Positions 7,839 to 17,278 of a stretch of 64,000 bases of DNA are shown here, in pieces (position 1 is the first letter of the stretch; each line of letters begins with the position of its first letter). This DNA is from Sphingomonas sp. (GTDB lineage Bacteria; Pseudomonadota; Alphaproteobacteria; Sphingomonadales; Sphingomonadaceae). The DNA is taken from contig NZ_JANINP010000006.1 in assembly GCF_024508665.1 (NCBI RefSeq), positions 1,230,001-1,294,000 on the forward strand. The letters are read 5' to 3'. Position numbers and translations under genes: made by a program. The notes beneath the pieces are model-generated. The model did not search any database. It had not been told where the DNA came from and saw only the letters and a program-made list of their open reading frames with translations.

Positions 7839-10640
7839 TTGATGTACAAGACGAGCCGTGCCACGCAATTCAAGCTGGCCTTGCTCTCCATGAGTGCGCT
7901 CGGCGCGCTCGCATTGCCTGGCGCCGCCTGGGGCCAGGCTGCCGCTTCGGCGTCGCAATCGACCTACGACTTCAACATTCCAAGCCAGTCGCTCGCGCGC
8001 TCCCTGAGCGCGATCGCCGAACGCGCGAACATCCAGGTCATCTATCCTGACAAGCAGCCGAACGATATCGTCGCGCCAGCCGTCAAGGGCACGATGACCG
8101 TCGAGCAGGCGCTGGCAACGGCTCTGGCCGGCTCGCCTTATACGTTCAGCTTTCCTCGGCCGGGCGTGGTGACGCTGGTTGCCGCCGGTGGTGATGGTGC
8201 CTCCGGCGAGCGTGTCCTCGGAGCGGTGCGCGTCCAGGGATCTCAGGTTGCCGGCGGCAGCCTGGCGGGATCGACGCCGGTCAATGGGATCAACGGATCG
8301 CGTGACGTGACGGCGACCGAAGGAACGGGGAGCTATACGTCCAACGCTTTGACGGTGGGATCGAAAACCGCAGCGTCGATCAAGGACACGCCTATGTCGG
8401 TGTCGGTTCTCACGAGCCAGCGCTTGCAGGACCAGAACATCACCGACCTCAATTCGGCGATGCGTAACATGCCGGGCATCACCGTCTACAACCAAGGCTC
8501 TACCGACAATTTGGGCTTTTACTCGCGCGGCTTTCGGATCACGCAGTTCCAATTCGATGGCGGCGCGCCGATGAACATCAATCCGAGTGGCGCCGGCTAT
8601 AGGCCGGTCATCGACCTGTCGCTCTACGACCACATCGAGCTCGTTCGCGGAGCAACGGGAACCTTCAATGCCTATGGTGACCCCGGAGGCGTGGTCAATC
8701 TGGTGCACAAGAAGCCGCTCGATCACCAGCAATTCACCCTCGATATGCAAATCGGCAGCTGGGATTGGCATCGGATCAGTGCGGATTTGACCGGTCCGCT
8801 CGCCTTTGGCGGCAAGCTGCGTGGTCGATTGATAGCAACGCACCAGGACAATAATTTTTTCTACAAGGTAGCCAACTCAAACCGTAACGTGGTGTCTGGA
8901 GGCCTCGAATATGACCTCACGTCTTCGACGTTGATTAGTGTTGGGTTAAATTATCAGAAGAACAACGAGCTACCATTTATCGGCGGGTTAATGCGATATA
9001 GCACCGGAGAGCCGCTCGGCCTGCCGCGCTCAACCTGTTTGTGCTTCAACTTCGCCAAGACAGATACCGAAAATAAGGAATTGTTCGGCCAGATCGAGCA
9101 GCGAATCGGCGCAAAATGGACAGCAAGGCTCAAGGCAACTCGAATCAAACAGGACGCTATCTCGATTTATCCGACAGTTACCGGGGAGCTCAATCCGAAT
9201 ACGCGCGACGATCCGAATGCTCTAACCGGCATCTATGCTGGCACAGATCAGTATTATTATTTACATGATCGGCAGACCATGCTCGAGGCGACATTGGATG
9301 GTTCATTCCGCATGTTCGGACGAGGCCAGAAGATAGTAGTTGGCGCGAACTATTCCATGGAAAACCCTGCGGGATCCGCCAAGGGCATCGGCTACGATAT
9401 TTACACCGGCGATTTCATTCCCTTTCCAGGAAAGCAGCCGTACGCCGGATCAGATGTTGATGTGTTTCATTTCGACCCAAATGAGTGGTTGGAGCCTACA
9501 TTCCCAGCAGGATTTTCTGGCAAAACAATCTATGGCGATTATCGCTATCTGAATGTCTATGCGAATTTAGAGCTAACACCGATAAAGAGACTACATGTTT
9601 CAACCGGTGTGCGCTATTCTGCTTATCGGCAACGCGGGCTCAAGCAATTTGTCTGCGATTTATATTCAGTGCAAGACTCGTCTGGCCCCTGCTTTGGCAA
9701 GCAAATCGGTGAGCTGACGTTCTTCAAATACGGTGAGTCGATTGGATCCCAATATAAGGGTCACTCCTTTTCCTGGCCGCCATCGGTGCAATGGCATTAT
9801 GATATCACCGACAACCTGAGTGGTTCTGCGATCTACACCGACATCTATATCGACCAGTCGAGCAAGCTCGACAAATCAGGCGCACCTATGCCGCCGGTCA
9901 CGGGCAAGAATTTCGAGGGTTCTCTTCGATGGGCTTCGCCAAGCGCCAAGCTCAATGCGGGCTTATCGGTATATTATACCAAGCAAATCGGATATGCCGC
10001 TGACGATCCAATTTGCCAGGGCGACCAGCGCGATCGCCGTTGCACCAATGGGTCGACACGGAACTCCGGGCAGTTGAACGACCAGAAGAGCTGTTGTTAT
10101 ATTTTCAATCCTAATCAGCAAAACATTAGCTATGGCGCTGATTTCGAGATTTCGGGCGAAATCAGTCGTGGATGGCAACTTTCGACAAGCTATAACTATA
10201 ATTACACTTATGTTAAGAACAGCCAGCTACCTGACGGCCGGCCCGCGCCGCTCCTGTCTTTCGCACCGCGGCATCGGTTCCAGCTATGGACGAGCTACAA
10301 TTTTTCCGAGACCTCACGGTTTAATGGCCTGTATTTTGGCTTCGGAGTTCAGGCGCAAAGCGAAACCTTTCAAACCGGTAGCTATTGCGCATCATATGTT
10401 GTCGATCCCAGCAACGGCTATTCCAATTGCACCGCGTGGGTGGATTATGCATTCACGGATCCGGGCCGGGTCGTCCTTAGCGGGGCGGTGGGGTATAAAG
10501 TCAATAATGTGCTGCGGCTCGACCTGCAGATGGAGAACCTGCTCGACAAGACCTACTATGAGCAAGTTGGAGGTACGACCGGGGGTAACTGGTATGGTAG
10601 TCCTCGCAGTTTCAAGCTGAGCTTGCACGGTAAATGGTAG
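7839..10640 (+). CDS. TonB-dependent receptor with N-terminal STN domain
   Basis: Signal peptide, STN (YDFNIPSQSLARSLSAIAERANIQVIY), plug, C-terminal YYEQVGGTTGGNWYGSPRSFKLSLHGKW. Confidence 0.95.
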   Translation: MMYKTSRATQFKLALLSMSALGALALPGAAWGQAAASASQSTYDFNIPSQSLARSLSAIAERANIQVIYPDKQPNDIVAPAVKGTMTVEQALATALAGSPYTFSFPRPGVVTLVAAGGDGASGERVLGAVRVQGSQVAGGSLAGSTPVNGINGSRDVTATEGTGSYTSNALTVGSKTAASIKDTPMSVSVLTSQRLQDQNITDLNSAMRNMPGITVYNQGSTDNLGFYSRGFRITQFQFDGGAPMNINPSGAGYRPVIDLSLYDHIELVRGATGTFNAYGDPGGVVNLVHKKPLDHQQFTLDMQIGSWDWHRISADLTGPLAFGGKLRGRLIATHQDNNFFYKVANSNRNVVSGGLEYDLTSSTLISVGLNYQKNNELPFIGGLMRYSTGEPLGLPRSTCLCFNFAKTDTENKELFGQIEQRIGAKWTARLKATRIKQDAISIYPTVTGELNPNTRDDPNALTGIYAGTDQYYYLHDRQTMLEATLDGSFRMFGRGQKIVVGANYSMENPAGSAKGIGYDIYTGDFIPFPGKQPYAGSDVDVFHFDPNEWLEPTFPAGFSGKTIYGDYRYLNVYANLELTPIKRLHVSTGVRYSAYRQRGLKQFVCDLYSVQDSSGPCFGKQIGELTFFKYGESIGSQYKGHSFSWPPSVQWHYDITDNLSGSAIYTDIYIDQSSKLDKSGAPMPPVTGKNFEGSLRWASPSAKLNAGLSVYYTKQIGYAADDPICQGDQRDRRCTNGSTRNSGQLNDQKSCCYIFNPNQQNISYGADFEISGEISRGWQLSTSYNYNYTYVKNSQLPDGRPAPLLSFAPRHRFQLWTSYNFSETSRFNGLYFGFGVQAQSETFQTGSYCASYVVDPSNGYSNCTAWVDYAFTDPGRVVLSGAVGYKVNNVLRLDLQMENLLDKTYYEQVGGTTGGNWYGSPRSFKLSLHGKW

Positions 10641-10676
10641 TCAGCTTCCCTCGCGCCAATTCTTAGACGCGGTCAG

Positions 10677-10712
10677 GAGTCCCGGCGTTGAGGCGCCGGG
10701 GCTCTTTCTCAT
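10677..10712. terminator. Hairpin terminator between convergent tonB-receptor and fecR genes
   Basis: agtCCCGGCGttgaggCGCCGGGgctctttctc. Confidence 0.55.
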
Positions 10713-10775
10713 GTGTGATCCTCGTCTATGGACGACTCTTGCATTCTTCCAAATGCCCAGCGCCTCTCACTCTGT

Positions 10776-11810
10776 TCAGTAAAGAAATGTATGGCCCGTC
10801 GGCAGCGTTACGCTTCGCGCGCCCAATGTCCGGTCTATGATGCGCACTGCCCCTTCGGGATCGTCGGTCGCGAAGACGGCGGTGACGATGCGATCGCCAA
10901 GCGTGTTGCTCATCAGGTAGATCGGAGTGCCACGATAGCGATTGAGCTCGGCGACCACTTGGCGGAGCGGGGTTCGGCGAAACACGATCCGGTGCTGCCG
11001 CCAGCTGTCGTTGATCAGCGCGTCCGCGGGCAATTGCTGTAGCTTGCCATTGGCCACCACCGCTTCCTGGCCGGCGCCAAGCACCACCGCGGCGGCAGGC
11101 TTGCCCGCTGGCGTAACGCGGACATGCCCTTCGGTCACCGAAACGACCGACTGCGCGTCGTTGAGGCGGATGTTGAACTTGGTGCCGAGCACCCGAACCG
11201 TGGCATCGCCCGCCCGGATCGTGAACGGCCGGTTCGAGTCATGGGCGATCTCGAAATAGGCCTCCCCATCGACCAGGCGCGCGCTCCTGCCCATCCGGTT
11301 GATCGTGAAGTCGAACGCCGTTCGGCTGTTGAGCGTTACCAGCGAGCCGTCCGCCAATCGGATCTTGCGCATCGCGCCCGCGCCCGTGACCTCGTCGACG
11401 CCCAAATAACGGATCCACTGCATGGTCGGGGGGGCGAGCGCCAGCAACAGGCTGGCTGCGATCGCATAGCCGATCCAGCGCCGGGACCGGGTCTGGCCGG
11501 GCAGGTTCCAGCGGCGATGATAGTGACTGGACGCTTCCTGCGCCGGGCCGGCCGACGCTGCGAACATCGCCTCGGCCTCCGCGAAGGCGAACTCGTGCGC
11601 CGGGTGCTGCCGTTTCCATTCCTCGAATGCGGGGTTCGTATCCTTCTCGGCCTCGCGCAGGCGCATCAGCCAACCGATCGCGGCTTCATAATGCGCCGGC
11701 GTCGGTTCGAACCGCTCGGGCCCCATCAGCCAATCCACGTCGGGCGAGGCATCGCCCGGCCCTAGGGGGAGGGGGCCAGCTCCCTGTCGATCGTCACCGT
11801 TCATGGCCAT
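10776..11810 (-). CDS. FecR-like anti-sigma factor
   Basis: FEEWKRQHPAHEFAFAEAEAMFA...IRLADGSLVTLNSRTAFDF...GEAYFEIAHDSNRPFTIRAGDATVRVLGTKFNIRL. Confidence 0.9.
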   Translation of the reverse strand: MAMNGDDRQGAGPLPLGPGDASPDVDWLMGPERFEPTPAHYEAAIGWLMRLREAEKDTNPAFEEWKRQHPAHEFAFAEAEAMFAASAGPAQEASSHYHRRWNLPGQTRSRRWIGYAIAASLLLALAPPTMQWIRYLGVDEVTGAGAMRKIRLADGSLVTLNSRTAFDFTINRMGRSARLVDGEAYFEIAHDSNRPFTIRAGDATVRVLGTKFNIRLNDAQSVVSVTEGHVRVTPAGKPAAAVVLGAGQEAVVANGKLQQLPADALINDSWRQHRIVFRRTPLRQVVAELNRYRGTPIYLMSNTLGDRIVTAVFATDDPEGAVRIIDRTLGARSVTLPTGHTFLY

Positions 11811-12427
11811 AAGCCAGCTTCGCCCATCCGGTCGCGCAGAAACAAGAGGGCAGCGGCGATCTGCTTCTTGGCGGTCGAACTGCTCACACCCATCCGTTTG
11901 GCGGTTTCACCGAGCGACAATCCTTCGCCACGATAGAGGAGGAAGGCCGTACGGCGCCGTGGCGGCAATTCATCGATCAGCTCGCGCAAGTAAGCGAGAC
12001 TCTGCCGCGACTGGACGAGGCGGTCATGATCGGGGGTGTCGTCATGCGCGTCGTGCTCGTCGCCGCCGGCGATCATGTAGCGCGCCTGGAAGCGATGCTG
12101 GCGCAGCCAATTGAGCGCGAGATTGACGACGATACGCTGGAGCCAGGCATCTGGGTTGTCGAAATCGCCTTCGTCCGCGCTCTTGGCGATGCGCAGCCAG
12201 ACTTCCTGCGTCAGGTCGTCGGCGGCTTCCTGACTGCCGGTCCGCCGCCAGAAGAACGCCCGGATGCGGGCGCGGCGCCGGTCATAGGCTTCGGCCAGGG
12301 TTCGGGATGAGGGAGCTGTATCGGAGGGGCATTCCCGCGGAATCGGCGCCCGCGCGACATTGCTGCGCGCAGGCGCACCAGGGAACAGGATGAGGTTTTT
12401 GGCCGGCTCTCCCATCTCGTAAGCCAA
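11801..12427 (-). CDS. FecI-like ECF sigma factor
   Basis: RIRAFFWRRTGSQEAADDLTQEVWLR...LPPRRRTAFLLYRGEGLSLGETAKRMGVSSSTAKKQIAAAL. Confidence 0.9.
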   Translation of the reverse strand: MAYEMGEPAKNLILFPGAPARSNVARAPIPRECPSDTAPSSRTLAEAYDRRRARIRAFFWRRTGSQEAADDLTQEVWLRIAKSADEGDFDNPDAWLQRIVVNLALNWLRQHRFQARYMIAGGDEHDAHDDTPDHDRLVQSRQSLAYLRELIDELPPRRRTAFLLYRGEGLSLGETAKRMGVSSSTAKKQIAAALLFLRDRMGEAGLWP

Positions 12428-12510
12428 GAACGCGTTCCGATTGGATCGACCGCAATGGGGTGAGGCATTGCCGCCGGGGAGGCTGGGTTCGATCGAGGGG
12501 CAAGAGGGGA

Positions 12511-12537
12511 GGGAGCCGCGGACAGGCCGCGGCTCCC
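12511..12537 (-). terminator. Hairpin terminator after minus-strand TonB receptor
   Basis: GGGAGCCGCGG-acagg-CCGCGGCTCCC, 11-bp perfect arms. Confidence 0.65.
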
Positions 12538-12568
12538 GACGTCAGCACTCATAAAGATGGCGAATGGC

Positions 12569-15352
12569 CTACCACTTCCCATGCAGCGACAGCTTGAAGC
12601 TGCGCGGGCTGCCGTAAAAGTTGCCGCCGCCGATGCCGCCGACGGTTTCGTAATAGGTCTTGTCGAGGAGATTCTCCATCTGAAGGTCGAGGCGCAGCGT
12701 GTCGTTGACCTTGTAGCCGATCGAACCGCTCAGGATGACACGGCCTGGATCGGTGAAGTTGACCGGCACCGACGCGTTATCGGCGCACCTCTGGGCGCCT
12801 GGGATATCTGAATTCGGGTCTGGAACGTAGGCAGTGCAATAGCTGTCGGTGACGAAAGTCTTGCTCTGCGCCTGCGCGCCGAAGCCCAGATAAAGCCCCT
12901 TGAAGCGCGAACCCTCGTCGAAAGTATAACTGGTCCAGAACTGGAAGCGATGCCTAGGGGCGAAGGCCGTCAATGGCTGCCGCTGCCCGTCGAACAGCTT
13001 GCCGCCCTTCACGTAATTGTAATTGAAATTGTAGCTCGCCGATAGCTGCCAGCCCTTTCGAATTTCGCCTTGCACTTCAAGATCGGTTCCATAGCTGATG
13101 TTCGCCCGCGTCGGATCGAAAACGAAGCAGCACGACGTAGGGTGATCGAGCTCCCCCGGTGTTGTGGTCGTCGAGCTGTCTGTGCACCTAGGGTCTCTCG
13201 TTGAGCCGGAGCAGGCGGGATCAACATATAGATAGCCATTTTGCTTCGTATAGTAGCCGGATAAAGTGGCATTCAACTTCCGACTGGACGGTTGCCATTT
13301 AATCATCCCTTCGAAATTACCCCCCGTAATGGGTGGGGTCGGATTCCCATGGATGTCTAGTTGGCTCGACTGATTGATATATATGTCGGTATAAATTGCT
13401 GAAACGGTAACATTGTCGGACAGATCGTAACGCCACTGAACGGAAGGGGGCCACGAGAAATTTCCACCGCCAATCTGAGTGCCGACCCGGGACACGACAA
13501 GATCGCCCGTCTTTTTAGTACCGCACCCATTTCTATTCAGCGTCACAAAAATCGCATAACACACAGAAGATCCCAGACCTCTGTTACGGTATTCAGAATA
13601 GCGTATGCTCGTAGATAAATGTAGGTGCTTGATTGGGGTTAGTTCAAGGCTAACGTAGGTATTAAGATATCGATTGTCTCCGTAAAGTATTTTGCTACTA
13701 TACCCGCCAGGAATTATGGGATCTCCCCATTCATTGGCGTTAAAATGAAATGCGTCAAATTCTGCACTATTTCTGCGAGTGAACTGAAGCGGCTGTAAGG
13801 TGTACAGATCGGCGTAGAGTCCATTGGTTGTTCCGGCAGGATTCTCCATGGAGTAATTTCCTCCGATAACGATTTTTTGATCTTGTCCAAATAGCCTGAA
13901 TTTTCCGTCGATAGTTGCCTCGAATAGCGTTTGCCGTTCATGTCCGTAGTAAAATGACGACGGATACGCACCAGCGCCTAGCAGTGTATAGGGGTTTACG
14001 GAACCTGTTACGCCTGGACGTATCGTAACTTGAGTTTGGGTAATGCGCGTGCCCTTAAGTTTTAGAGTCCATTGATTCCCTAATCGCTGTTCGATTTGAC
14101 CAAACCATTCCTTGTTTTCTGTATCGGCCTTCGCGAAGTAAAAACAGAAGCAGGTCGAACGTGGTAAGCCAAGCGGTTCGCCATTCTCATAGCGCATCAG
14201 CCCGTTTGAGAATGGCAAATCGTGGCTATCCTGATAGTTGAAGCCCGCGCTAACAAGCGTCGTCGACGTTAGGTCATATTCGAGCGTTCCGGACAGTACA
14301 TTGCGATTGGCCTTGGCAATTTTGTAGAAGAAATTGTTGTCCTGATGCGTCGCGATGAACCGTCCACGCAACTTGCCGTCAAAGGCAAGCGGGCCGGTAA
14401 GGTCGACGCTGATTCGGTGCCAGTCCCAACTCCCGATCTGCATGTCGAGCAGGAATTGCTGGTGATCGAGCGGCTTCTTGCGCACCAGGTTGATCACGCC
14501 CCCCGGGTCGCCGTAGGCGTTAAACGTACCAGACGCACCACGTACCAGTTCGATATGATCGAACAGCGAAAGGTCGATGATCGGCGTGTAATTGGTGGAA
14601 TATCCGCCGGCCAGCATCGGCGCGCCACCGTCAAACTGAATCTGAGTGATTTGAAACCCACGGGAAAAGAATCTCAGCTCATCGGCGGAGTTGCCGGTTG
14701 TGATCGTTACGCCCGGCAAGTTGCGCATCGCACCGTTGAGATCGGTGATATTCTGATCCTGCATCTGTTGATTGGTCAGCACCGATACCGACATCGGCGT
14801 GTCCTTGATGCTCGCCGCGGTCTTCGAGCCGACCGTCAGCGCATTCGAGGTATAGCTGCCAGTGCCTTCGGTCGCGGTCACGTCTCGCGAGCCATTGATG
14901 CCGTTCACCGGTGACGAGCCTGGAAGCTCGCTTGCGCCACCCTGCGCCCCTTGCACGCGTACGGCGCCGAGGACGCGTTCACCACCTCTGCTGGCATCGG
15001 CTGGCAGTTTGACGAGTGTGACGACGCTGGCCGCGGTGAAACGATAGGTGAAGCCGGTTCCCGCCGTCAGTCGCGCGAGGGCTTCGTCGATCGTCATTCG
15101 GCCCTTCAACGCGGGAACGTTCACGGCAAGGGGCTCATTGTCGGTGTAGACGACCTGAAGACCCGTGGCCGACGACAATGCGGTCAGTGACGTCGCCAGC
15201 GATTGCGCGGGAATGTCGAGATCATAGGTGCGATCGGGAGCGGATTGCGCGAGCGCCGGGGTCGCTACGATCAAGCCGGGCGTCAGCGCGGTAAGGGCGA
15301 GCGCCGCAATTCGGATGGCGCGGCGCGACTGGCCGCGGGTCGAGGTTATCAT
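12569..15352 (-). CDS. TonB-dependent receptor with STN domain
   Basis: YDLDIPAQSLATSLTALSSATGLQVVY STN; plug and barrel; close paralogue of 7839-10640. Confidence 0.95.
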   Translation of the reverse strand: MITSTRGQSRRAIRIAALALTALTPGLIVATPALAQSAPDRTYDLDIPAQSLATSLTALSSATGLQVVYTDNEPLAVNVPALKGRMTIDEALARLTAGTGFTYRFTAASVVTLVKLPADASRGGERVLGAVRVQGAQGGASELPGSSPVNGINGSRDVTATEGTGSYTSNALTVGSKTAASIKDTPMSVSVLTNQQMQDQNITDLNGAMRNLPGVTITTGNSADELRFFSRGFQITQIQFDGGAPMLAGGYSTNYTPIIDLSLFDHIELVRGASGTFNAYGDPGGVINLVRKKPLDHQQFLLDMQIGSWDWHRISVDLTGPLAFDGKLRGRFIATHQDNNFFYKIAKANRNVLSGTLEYDLTSTTLVSAGFNYQDSHDLPFSNGLMRYENGEPLGLPRSTCFCFYFAKADTENKEWFGQIEQRLGNQWTLKLKGTRITQTQVTIRPGVTGSVNPYTLLGAGAYPSSFYYGHERQTLFEATIDGKFRLFGQDQKIVIGGNYSMENPAGTTNGLYADLYTLQPLQFTRRNSAEFDAFHFNANEWGDPIIPGGYSSKILYGDNRYLNTYVSLELTPIKHLHLSTSIRYSEYRNRGLGSSVCYAIFVTLNRNGCGTKKTGDLVVSRVGTQIGGGNFSWPPSVQWRYDLSDNVTVSAIYTDIYINQSSQLDIHGNPTPPITGGNFEGMIKWQPSSRKLNATLSGYYTKQNGYLYVDPACSGSTRDPRCTDSSTTTTPGELDHPTSCCFVFDPTRANISYGTDLEVQGEIRKGWQLSASYNFNYNYVKGGKLFDGQRQPLTAFAPRHRFQFWTSYTFDEGSRFKGLYLGFGAQAQSKTFVTDSYCTAYVPDPNSDIPGAQRCADNASVPVNFTDPGRVILSGSIGYKVNDTLRLDLQMENLLDKTYYETVGGIGGGNFYGSPRSFKLSLHGKW

Positions 15353-15455
15353 TGTAATCCCCCCAAGATGGTCGATTGGTATGGGAGCCGCCGGTTCGCG
15401 GTTGCTCCGATACGATCGACGTTCGAGAGGGGCAGGGGGCCTATCGGGTCACCTG

Positions 15456-16499
15456 TCAGTCATAGATGATCGTGATACCGCCGGGTAGATCGAGAACGCG
15501 GGCGCCGATGGTCCTCGCCACATTGGTCAGGGCAAGATCCGGCGTCCTCGTACTGAATGTGCCGGAGATCGTGCGGGCGCCCAATCCGGAGCTCAGCACC
15601 AGCACATTGCCCGAACGGTAACGCGCGATCTCGGCGATCACATCGCGGACCGGCTTGCGGTAGAAGATCATGCGGCCGCGGCGCCACGCCAGGGCTTCGT
15701 TCTGATCATAGACAGGCTGGCGTTGCGATGACGTTCCTTCCGAAAAGGCTTGCTGGCCGTCGGTCAGCAGAATTTGGGCCGCAGGGTTGGAGATCGGGCC
15801 GAAACTTACCCGCCCATGTGCGACCGTTACCGTCGTGCGCGCTCCATCCATTCGCACGTTGAAGTGCGTGCCTAGGACGCGGATGCGTGAATCACCCGCT
15901 GTGATGACGAAAGGACGCGAGGGGTCCCGGGCCACGTCGAAAAAAGCCTCGCCCTTCAACAAGCGGACTTCCCGCTTGCCGGATGCGAAACTCGTGCTGA
16001 TCGCCGATCCCGTGTTGAGTGCGATCCGCGAGCCATCGACGAGACTGACCTGCTCCATGTCGCCGGGCCGCGTCATGGCGTCCGCTTGCATGCGCAGCGC
16101 GAGATCAGGGCCCCAGGCGAGGCCAAGACCAAGTACGGCGGCGGTCGCCGCTACCGTGTCGATCCGGCGGCGCACCCTTTGACGGCGAAGCGCGGTTTCC
16201 TGTCGCTCGCGAGTCGCGGTCATTTGCGCGGTCGGGGCGACCGCCTCGCGCAAGGAGCGCATTTCGGCATAGGCATATTCGTGTGCGGGACGTTCGGCGA
16301 GCCAGGCATCGAACGCCGCGCGCTTCTCCAGCGCGTGCGGTCCGGAGAGGTGTTCGATCCATTCCGCCGCGCGCTCAAGCGTGTCGAAATCGGGTTCCTC
16401 GAATTCAGGGACGATCGCTGCCGTCATGCCATCTCGACGCGCGGATTCTTCACCAGGCCCATCGTCATTTGCCCCATTTCGGATGTTATCGTCGATCAC
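15456..16499 (-). CDS. FecR-like anti-sigma factor
   Basis: FDAWLAERPAHEYAYAEMRSL...VSLVDGSRIALNTGSAISTSF...GEAFFDVARDPSRPFVITAGDSRIRVLGTHFNVRM. Confidence 0.9.
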   Translation of the reverse strand: MIDDNIRNGANDDGPGEESARRDGMTAAIVPEFEEPDFDTLERAAEWIEHLSGPHALEKRAAFDAWLAERPAHEYAYAEMRSLREAVAPTAQMTATRERQETALRRQRVRRRIDTVAATAAVLGLGLAWGPDLALRMQADAMTRPGDMEQVSLVDGSRIALNTGSAISTSFASGKREVRLLKGEAFFDVARDPSRPFVITAGDSRIRVLGTHFNVRMDGARTTVTVAHGRVSFGPISNPAAQILLTDGQQAFSEGTSSQRQPVYDQNEALAWRRGRMIFYRKPVRDVIAEIARYRSGNVLVLSSGLGARTISGTFSTRTPDLALTNVARTIGARVLDLPGGITIIYD

Positions 16500-17086
16500 G
16501 GCCAGAGTCCTGCTTGTACCAGGCGCTCGCGAATATGCGCCATCGCCGATGCGAGCTGATGTTTGACGGTCTTCTCAGCGATCCCCAGGCGCTTGCCAGC
16601 TTCCTTGGCGGTCAGCCCTTCGCCGCGGCACAGCAGGAAGACCTTGCGGCGTCCTTCCGGCAACTCGTCGACCACAATCCGCAGATAATCGATAGCGCGC
16701 CGGGCGTTGTAGATACGTTCGGCGTCGGGCGCCGGGGTCGCGACGGCCGTCGCGTCGGCTTCGGCATCGTAGAAGGTCGAGCGGAAGCGGTTGCGGCGTA
16801 GCCAGTCGAGCGCAAGATTGCCGGTGACGCGCTGCAGGAACGCATCGGGATTGTCGATCGAGCGGTCGTCGGCGGCATGGGCAACGCGCAGCCACACATC
16901 CTGAAGCAGATCCTGCGCCGCCTGGTCGCATCCGGTGCGGCGCTTCAGGAAGGACGCAAGTGCGGGACTGAGGCGTATATACGCCTCATAAAGCGGTCCG
17001 CCGGGGTCGCCGCTCGCCAACGCGCGCGCCGCCCGCGCCCGCGCGATAGGGACCAGCCTTTCAGGATCGTCTGCCTGACCCACCAC
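16496..17086 (-). CDS. FecI-like ECF sigma factor
   Basis: LASFLKRRTGCDQAAQDLLQDVWLRVA...LPEGRRKVFLLCRGEGLTAKEAGKRLGIAEKTVKHQL; 4-nt overlap with fecR. Confidence 0.9.
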   Translation of the reverse strand: MVGQADDPERLVPIARARAARALASGDPGGPLYEAYIRLSPALASFLKRRTGCDQAAQDLLQDVWLRVAHAADDRSIDNPDAFLQRVTGNLALDWLRRNRFRSTFYDAEADATAVATPAPDAERIYNARRAIDYLRIVVDELPEGRRKVFLLCRGEGLTAKEAGKRLGIAEKTVKHQLASAMAHIRERLVQAGLWP

Positions 17087-17234
17087 GTGTTCAACCCCGG
17101 TTCGGGGCCATTCTACACGAAAATGCCAGTCGGCCCCTTTCTTCGACGCGCGGGGAGGGGAAAGGGCCTATCGGGAGAGGAGATTTTTCTCGAACGCGGC
17201 TGGCTATCCGAAGAGGCAATCGCAATTGGAGAAG

Positions 17235-17260
17235 CTGCCCGGGGATTGTTACCCGGGCAG
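17235..17260 (-). terminator. Hairpin terminator after minus-strand TonB receptor
   Basis: CTGCCCGGG-gattgtta-CCCGGGCAG. Confidence 0.6.
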
Positions 17261-17278
17261 TTCCCCATGCGGCGCTGC